Below, piece after piece: positions 61,901-64,000 of a stretch of 64,000 nt of DNA. The stretch is from Candidatus Opimibacter skivensis. Its GTDB lineage: Bacteria; Bacteroidota; Bacteroidia; Chitinophagales; Saprospiraceae. Each line of letters starts with the position of its first letter. Positions within the stretch are counted from its first letter, which is position 1. The stretch is taken from the NCBI GenBank assembly GCA_016721905.1, contig JADKHH010000004.1, positions 62,001 to 126,000 of the forward strand. Direction: 5' to 3'. A model generated the notes under the pieces. It made no database searches. It was given only the letters and a program-made list of their open reading frames with translations, and was not told where the DNA came from. The position numbers and the translations under genes were made by a program.

Positions 61901-62358
61901 TCATTCCGCTGATACGGATCGATATATGTCTTACCATCAAGATCACTGATGACGGCCCTGAAACCATTTTTAGTCCAGTCAGCTCTAATCACACGGTAAG
62001 GATTTGAAATGGAAACCCCCCTGAATGTTTTTATATCCGTGTACTGCGCAGCAAGCGGCGCCTCCATCATATCATACTGCACGATGCGAAACATATCTGC
62101 TGATCCATCCGCCAGACCAACCGTAATAATCGTATTGCTCGACATCAGTGACTGTGCATATTCGTAAGGTGCGGACCAAAGTTTGGTTTTCATCAACTGG
62201 TAGTCCATCTGATAGATCACACACTCCTGGGGGATGATATCCCGCTTACCCATGGGGAGGATGTTTTGCGGATCAACAGGAGACCATGACTGGGCAAACG
62301 AATGGCTTGCACAGAGAAAGAAGATGATGGGCATCATCCGGTGAGGGTAGCTTCTCAT
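58990..62358 (-). CDS. Secreted reprolysin-like metalloprotease (M12B-type) with P-domain
   Basis: 1122 residues. Signal peptide (ending ASHSFAQS). A propeptide-like region is followed by the peptidase with zinc site VAHELGHQFGGNH (HExxHxxGxxH, near 339) and a Met-turn candidate in TIMGYAG. Ig-like parts lie near 430-560, an FN3-like domain near 740-820 (PTLLSPGNNSIDAVI), a proprotein-convertase P-domain near 860-975 (SIIAPDASERLIWDRPCDNHDN, TWSLKVCG-like end) and a C-terminal beta-helix-like stretch (VTIEGNPSVPGASLI). No T9SS signal is visible at the end. It would cut extracellular or host proteins. Confidence 0.85.
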   Translation of the reverse strand: MRSYPHRMMPIIFFLCASHSFAQSWSPVDPQNILPMGKRDIIPQECVIYQMDYQLMKTKLWSAPYEYAQSLMSSNTIITVGLADGSADMFRIVQYDMMEAPLAAQYTDIKTFRGVSISNPYRVIRADWTKNGFRAVISDLDGKTYIDPYQRNDMANRLVYYAKTYSREIDWICGTEGADFNGGTHHEQRIVGDCEFRSYRLAVATTGEYSNYFGAMSSSQSALVMAQVVTAVNRVNDVYETDFSTRLILIGNNSSIFYYDSGADPYSGDACTQLGQNQTTITDVIGSANYDIGHVFSVGSGGCAGLGVLCSSGNKARGATGLNPPTGDPFYIDYVAHELGHQFGGNHTQNNNCNRNAATAMEPGSASTIMGYAGICSPDVQGNSDAYMHGISLQEIAAEISSTSCEAIISTANSAPVVSNVPNYTIPISTPFVLTASATDADNNPLTYCWEQWDPEVGAAMPPVSTNQFGPLFRSLLPTSSPTRYFPNITSIINGTNPTWEELPSITRDMEFRVTVRDLYDGIWGCTDEDNTMISVTATSGPFTVSSQNSATTWPEGSTQTITWNVANTTAAPVSCANVDIRLSTDGGLTYPTMLLQNTPNDGSASVMIPTGVTTTGRIMIRGSNNIFFDINNANITIEQALPNFTINLNPKTVSECNDGAVQTTVEVGQIFGFTDPVSLSVINKPPGSIVTFNPQIVMPGSNSTLTISNLTGLFGTYTPLVRATSTTGIKDSVFTINLLEPPTIAPTLLSPGNNSIDAVITPLLDWQTLAGATQYEYQLAYDNLFANLVTSGTTSIDKIQITAPLIVGQQYYWRVKGINTCGNGVWSSAFTFTTVSCLALMSTNVPINIPSSGAPIVTSIFDCPLDMVITDINIINLTGTHSWVDDLKFSIIAPDASERLIWDRPCDNHDNFSIQLDDEAANSNWPCPPTDGLTYKPTNTLSFFDGKHSEGIWTLKIQDIADQDGGSLSTWGLKVCGSLDCQLTVNQTSGTGFGSLPAAITCAGVGDTIRLAGLLSGQTINVGGAPLVLDKNLVIKSEGSSINITGSGSRVFEISNSAQVEFVDVKITAGTSMSGGAINNPGIVKFKNVTIEGNPSVPGASLITNTPGAQLFVAGTCNIHQ

Positions 62359-62466
62359 ATGTATAAATTCTGTAACCTAAAAAATACTAGCTATCAGATA
62401 GATACAAATCTAAGCTCTTATTTTGAACTATACAAGGGGAACTTCCCGGCTGGCGGCAAAAAAGCA

Positions 62467-62541
62467 AAAGGAGTACGGCCAGAAAAAAAGGTACGGACAG
62501 GACGCGTCCTGTCCGTACCTTTTTTCTGGCCGTACTCCTTT
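62467..62541. repeat. Near-perfect palindrome, copy 3 of the core-and-arms family
   Basis: The core (62491-62518) equals that of copy 2. The arms contain GGAGTACGGCCAG with its complement; one extra A (seven against six T) is a one-base bulge. It lies between the metalloprotease start (62358) and the esterase stop (62556), which read in the same direction, so here it can only end the esterase gene. Confidence 0.9.
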
Positions 62542-62555
62542 GTGTGCCTTATTTT

Positions 62556-63287
62556 TTAAAACCTGGTCGCCAGGTAATGCGGCAGCATGGCCCGCCAGGT
62601 AGGCCAGTCATGGCGCATATCCGGTCCCCAGACATCTAGCTCATGAGGTATACCCTTGTGGGACAATAGGTTAGAAAAATTTCTGGAAGCACTCGGGCTT
62701 TCATAATCGCCAGATCCGGTGAGGATATGCACATGATTAGATCTACGGAGCATCGGGAGGAAATAGTCATCATCCAGCTTTTCGAGGTAGTGCATCGGGC
62801 TGTTGAAGTACACGTCTTCATCAAAATACCCGTCTGTATAGGATGTCAGGTCATAGACCCCGCTCATGGCAATCGTGCCCGCAAACAGGTCTGGCCTTCT
62901 GAAGTACATATTGGCGGCATGCAATGCTCCAAGTGATGCACCACAGGTGATAATTCCTGTTTCTTCACTAGTGTTGTGCTTGATATACGGCACGACCTCT
63001 TTGGTCACATAGTTGTTAAATTGCTGGTGCCGGATCGACTTATGCCGGGGATGCATCTTGCTGTTGAGCCAACTCTCTGAGTTGATGCTGTTGATGGAGA
63101 ACACCTTGACCTTACCGGCTTCAATGTGAGGCTGGATCACATCCAGCAGCAGGAATCGCTCATATTCGAGGTAGTCCGCTGCGGCAGTCGGGATCAGTAA
63201 AAGGGCCGGCCCGAAGTGGCCATACATGGCGATTTCCATGTTCTTATTCAACGAGGGGCTGTACCAGGAATCAAGTATTCTGTTCAT
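62556..63287 (-). CDS. Alpha/beta-hydrolase fold esterase-like protein
   Basis: 243 residues, no signal peptide. The nucleophile elbow is GASLGALHAAN (Ser near 119), with a possible acid in SGSGDYESP and a His in MRHDWPTWRAM near the end. This is the pattern of the putative esterase group (esterase D-like). The N-terminal MNRILDSWYSPSLNKNMEIAMYGHFGPALLLIPT is characteristic. Acts on an unknown ester. Its stop is 15 bases from the palindrome. Confidence 0.8.
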   Translation of the reverse strand: MNRILDSWYSPSLNKNMEIAMYGHFGPALLLIPTAAADYLEYERFLLLDVIQPHIEAGKVKVFSINSINSESWLNSKMHPRHKSIRHQQFNNYVTKEVVPYIKHNTSEETGIITCGASLGALHAANMYFRRPDLFAGTIAMSGVYDLTSYTDGYFDEDVYFNSPMHYLEKLDDDYFLPMLRRSNHVHILTGSGDYESPSASRNFSNLLSHKGIPHELDVWGPDMRHDWPTWRAMLPHYLATRF

Positions 63288-63741
63288 ACGTAGTTGGTCA
63301 TGATTGAAGGGTCTAAGATGTGTAAAATAATTGACATAGCAGGGTTGTAATTGGCCCCGCTATTTGTGTTTTTTATTTGAATTAACCGGTCGTTGGTTAC
63401 GACGATTTACCGTGATTCCCTGCTGGTAACCACATTATCGGTTCATGTTACCACGGTCTGTAAGGGTGCTCATGTTGCCGTTAAGGCTTAAAATGTGTAT
63501 ATTGAGCAAAGGCCTAAACAATTGACACCTTCTCCTCGCAGCCATTTGGTGTTTTCTCATAGTTAAAACAGGTCTTTTTACAAGTGATTTGGAGTGGTTT
63601 TGCAATCTGCTCTTGTCTGGCAACGTTTAGCACAACCGACCTCCCGGCTGCTGATTAGTAACAATTTAGATGAACACCCGTTTCTAATAGTACCCTGAAA
63701 TTCTTTTAAAGGCATTTTACAATGTCTCAGAAATACCAACT
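63288..63741. other. Non-coding region before the DUF748-like gene
   Basis: A 454-base gap. An imperfect hairpin at about 63338-63365 (ATAGCAGGG with CCCCGCTAT, then TTTGTGTTTTTT) may be a weak terminator, although no forward gene precedes it. I see no gene or clear promoter in the rest. Confidence 0.5.
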
Positions 63742-64000
63742 ATGAATTTAATAAATCCATCATCCACGTCTCCTTCAAAGCAATCTAAAAGAAAACGCCT
63801 GTTGCGAATCGGCTTGGGGGTTTTAATACTTCTCATCATCCTTCGTATTGCCCTCCCCTATATTGTTTTAAATTTTATCAACAATCAGCTGTCCAACATC
63901 AATGGGTATTATGGCCATGTTGATGATCTCGATATTTCACTCTATCGGGGTGCATATATCGTCAAGGATATTTATATCGACATCGTTGATACGACGACGC
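63742..64000 (+). CDS. AsmA/DUF748-like membrane protein, start only
   Basis: The open frame begins with ATG at 63742 and runs to the window edge (86 residues). After a basic tail (SPSKQSKRKRLLRIG) there is one TM helix (LGVLILLIILRIALPYIVLNFI), then HVDDLDISLYRGAYIVKDIYIDIVD, the start of the repeated beta region of DUF748/AsmA-like proteins. Those large proteins are thought to act in lipid transport or outer-membrane assembly. The C-terminal part is outside, so only the family likeness can be given. Confidence 0.65.
   Translation, partial: MNLINPSSTSPSKQSKRKRLLRIGLGVLILLIILRIALPYIVLNFINNQLSNINGYYGHVDDLDISLYRGAYIVKDIYIDIVDTTT

Overview
The window looks like a chromosomal piece of a Bacteroidota bacterium, most like the Saprospiraceae/Chitinophagia side of the phylum. 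The signs are two kinds of type IX secretion (T9SS) C-terminal signals (type A at 6357-6851 and 12006-17855, type B at 20203-26730), a FecI/FecR/TonB-receptor locus, a fused propeller-type histidine kinase, DUF5777, YceI and DUF2851 proteins, and promoters that fit the Bacteroidota form (TTG, 19 bases, TAnnTTTG) rather than -35/-10. Housekeeping genes (dnaN, folA, mreBCD-mrdA, tRNA-Arg, tRNA-Cys) show an ordinary chromosome; I see no transposase, integrase, prophage structural genes or CRISPR array.

Layout. 1-4777: a partial M1 aminopeptidase, then a three-gene sugar operon (DegT-type aminotransferase, WecF/GT56-like transferase, NeuD-like acyltransferase) and a methyltransferase. 4825-10755: Xaa-Pro aminopeptidase, two exported repeat/T9SS proteins, a DUF5777 barrel, YceI, and a frameshifted OB-fold protein. 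10818-20174: a redox cluster with two c-type cytochrome lipoproteins, a 1949-residue secreted protein carrying six complete plastocyanin-like copper sites, a CPVC redoxin and a cytochrome c/copper-monooxygenase-like protein. 20203-26730: a giant T9SS type B surface protein. 26980-30013: tRNA-Arg, a barrel protein, an M14 carboxypeptidase and ExbD/ExbB. 30387-39505: DUF2851, folA, mrdA-mreD-mreC-mreB, an M16 protein without its zinc motif, and dnaN. 39692-44465: TonB receptor, FecR, a metallopeptidase-like lipoprotein and an ECF sigma factor. 44740-50463: an adenylate cyclase with TPRs, small proteins, a HepT/MntA toxin-antitoxin pair, a Pmp3-like peptide and a PepSY-like protein. 50942-57836: hybrid kinase, LytTR regulator, NarL-type regulator and a large YadA-repeat/peptidase S74 surface protein. 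57837-58903: a kilobase of repeats ending in tRNA-Cys. 58990-64000: a reprolysin-like metalloprotease with P-domain, an esterase-fold protein and the start of an AsmA/DUF748-like protein.

The most unusual material is partly non-coding. (a) Three long, nearly perfect palindromes (28847, 48089, 62467) share a 28-base core but have unrelated arms, as if a core had been placed in the loop of different terminators. (b) Arrays of 7-base units of different sequence start at or within a few bases of stop codons (dnaN, mrdA, DUF2851, a response regulator, TonB receptor). (c) An array of structured repeats next to tRNA-Cys carries copies of the tRNA 3' end. (d) A 27-base exact repeat precedes both the LytTR gene and the S74 surface-protein gene. 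Among proteins, the six-cupredoxin secreted protein and its cytochrome/monooxygenase neighbours look like an extracellular electron-transfer or copper system that deserves attention.
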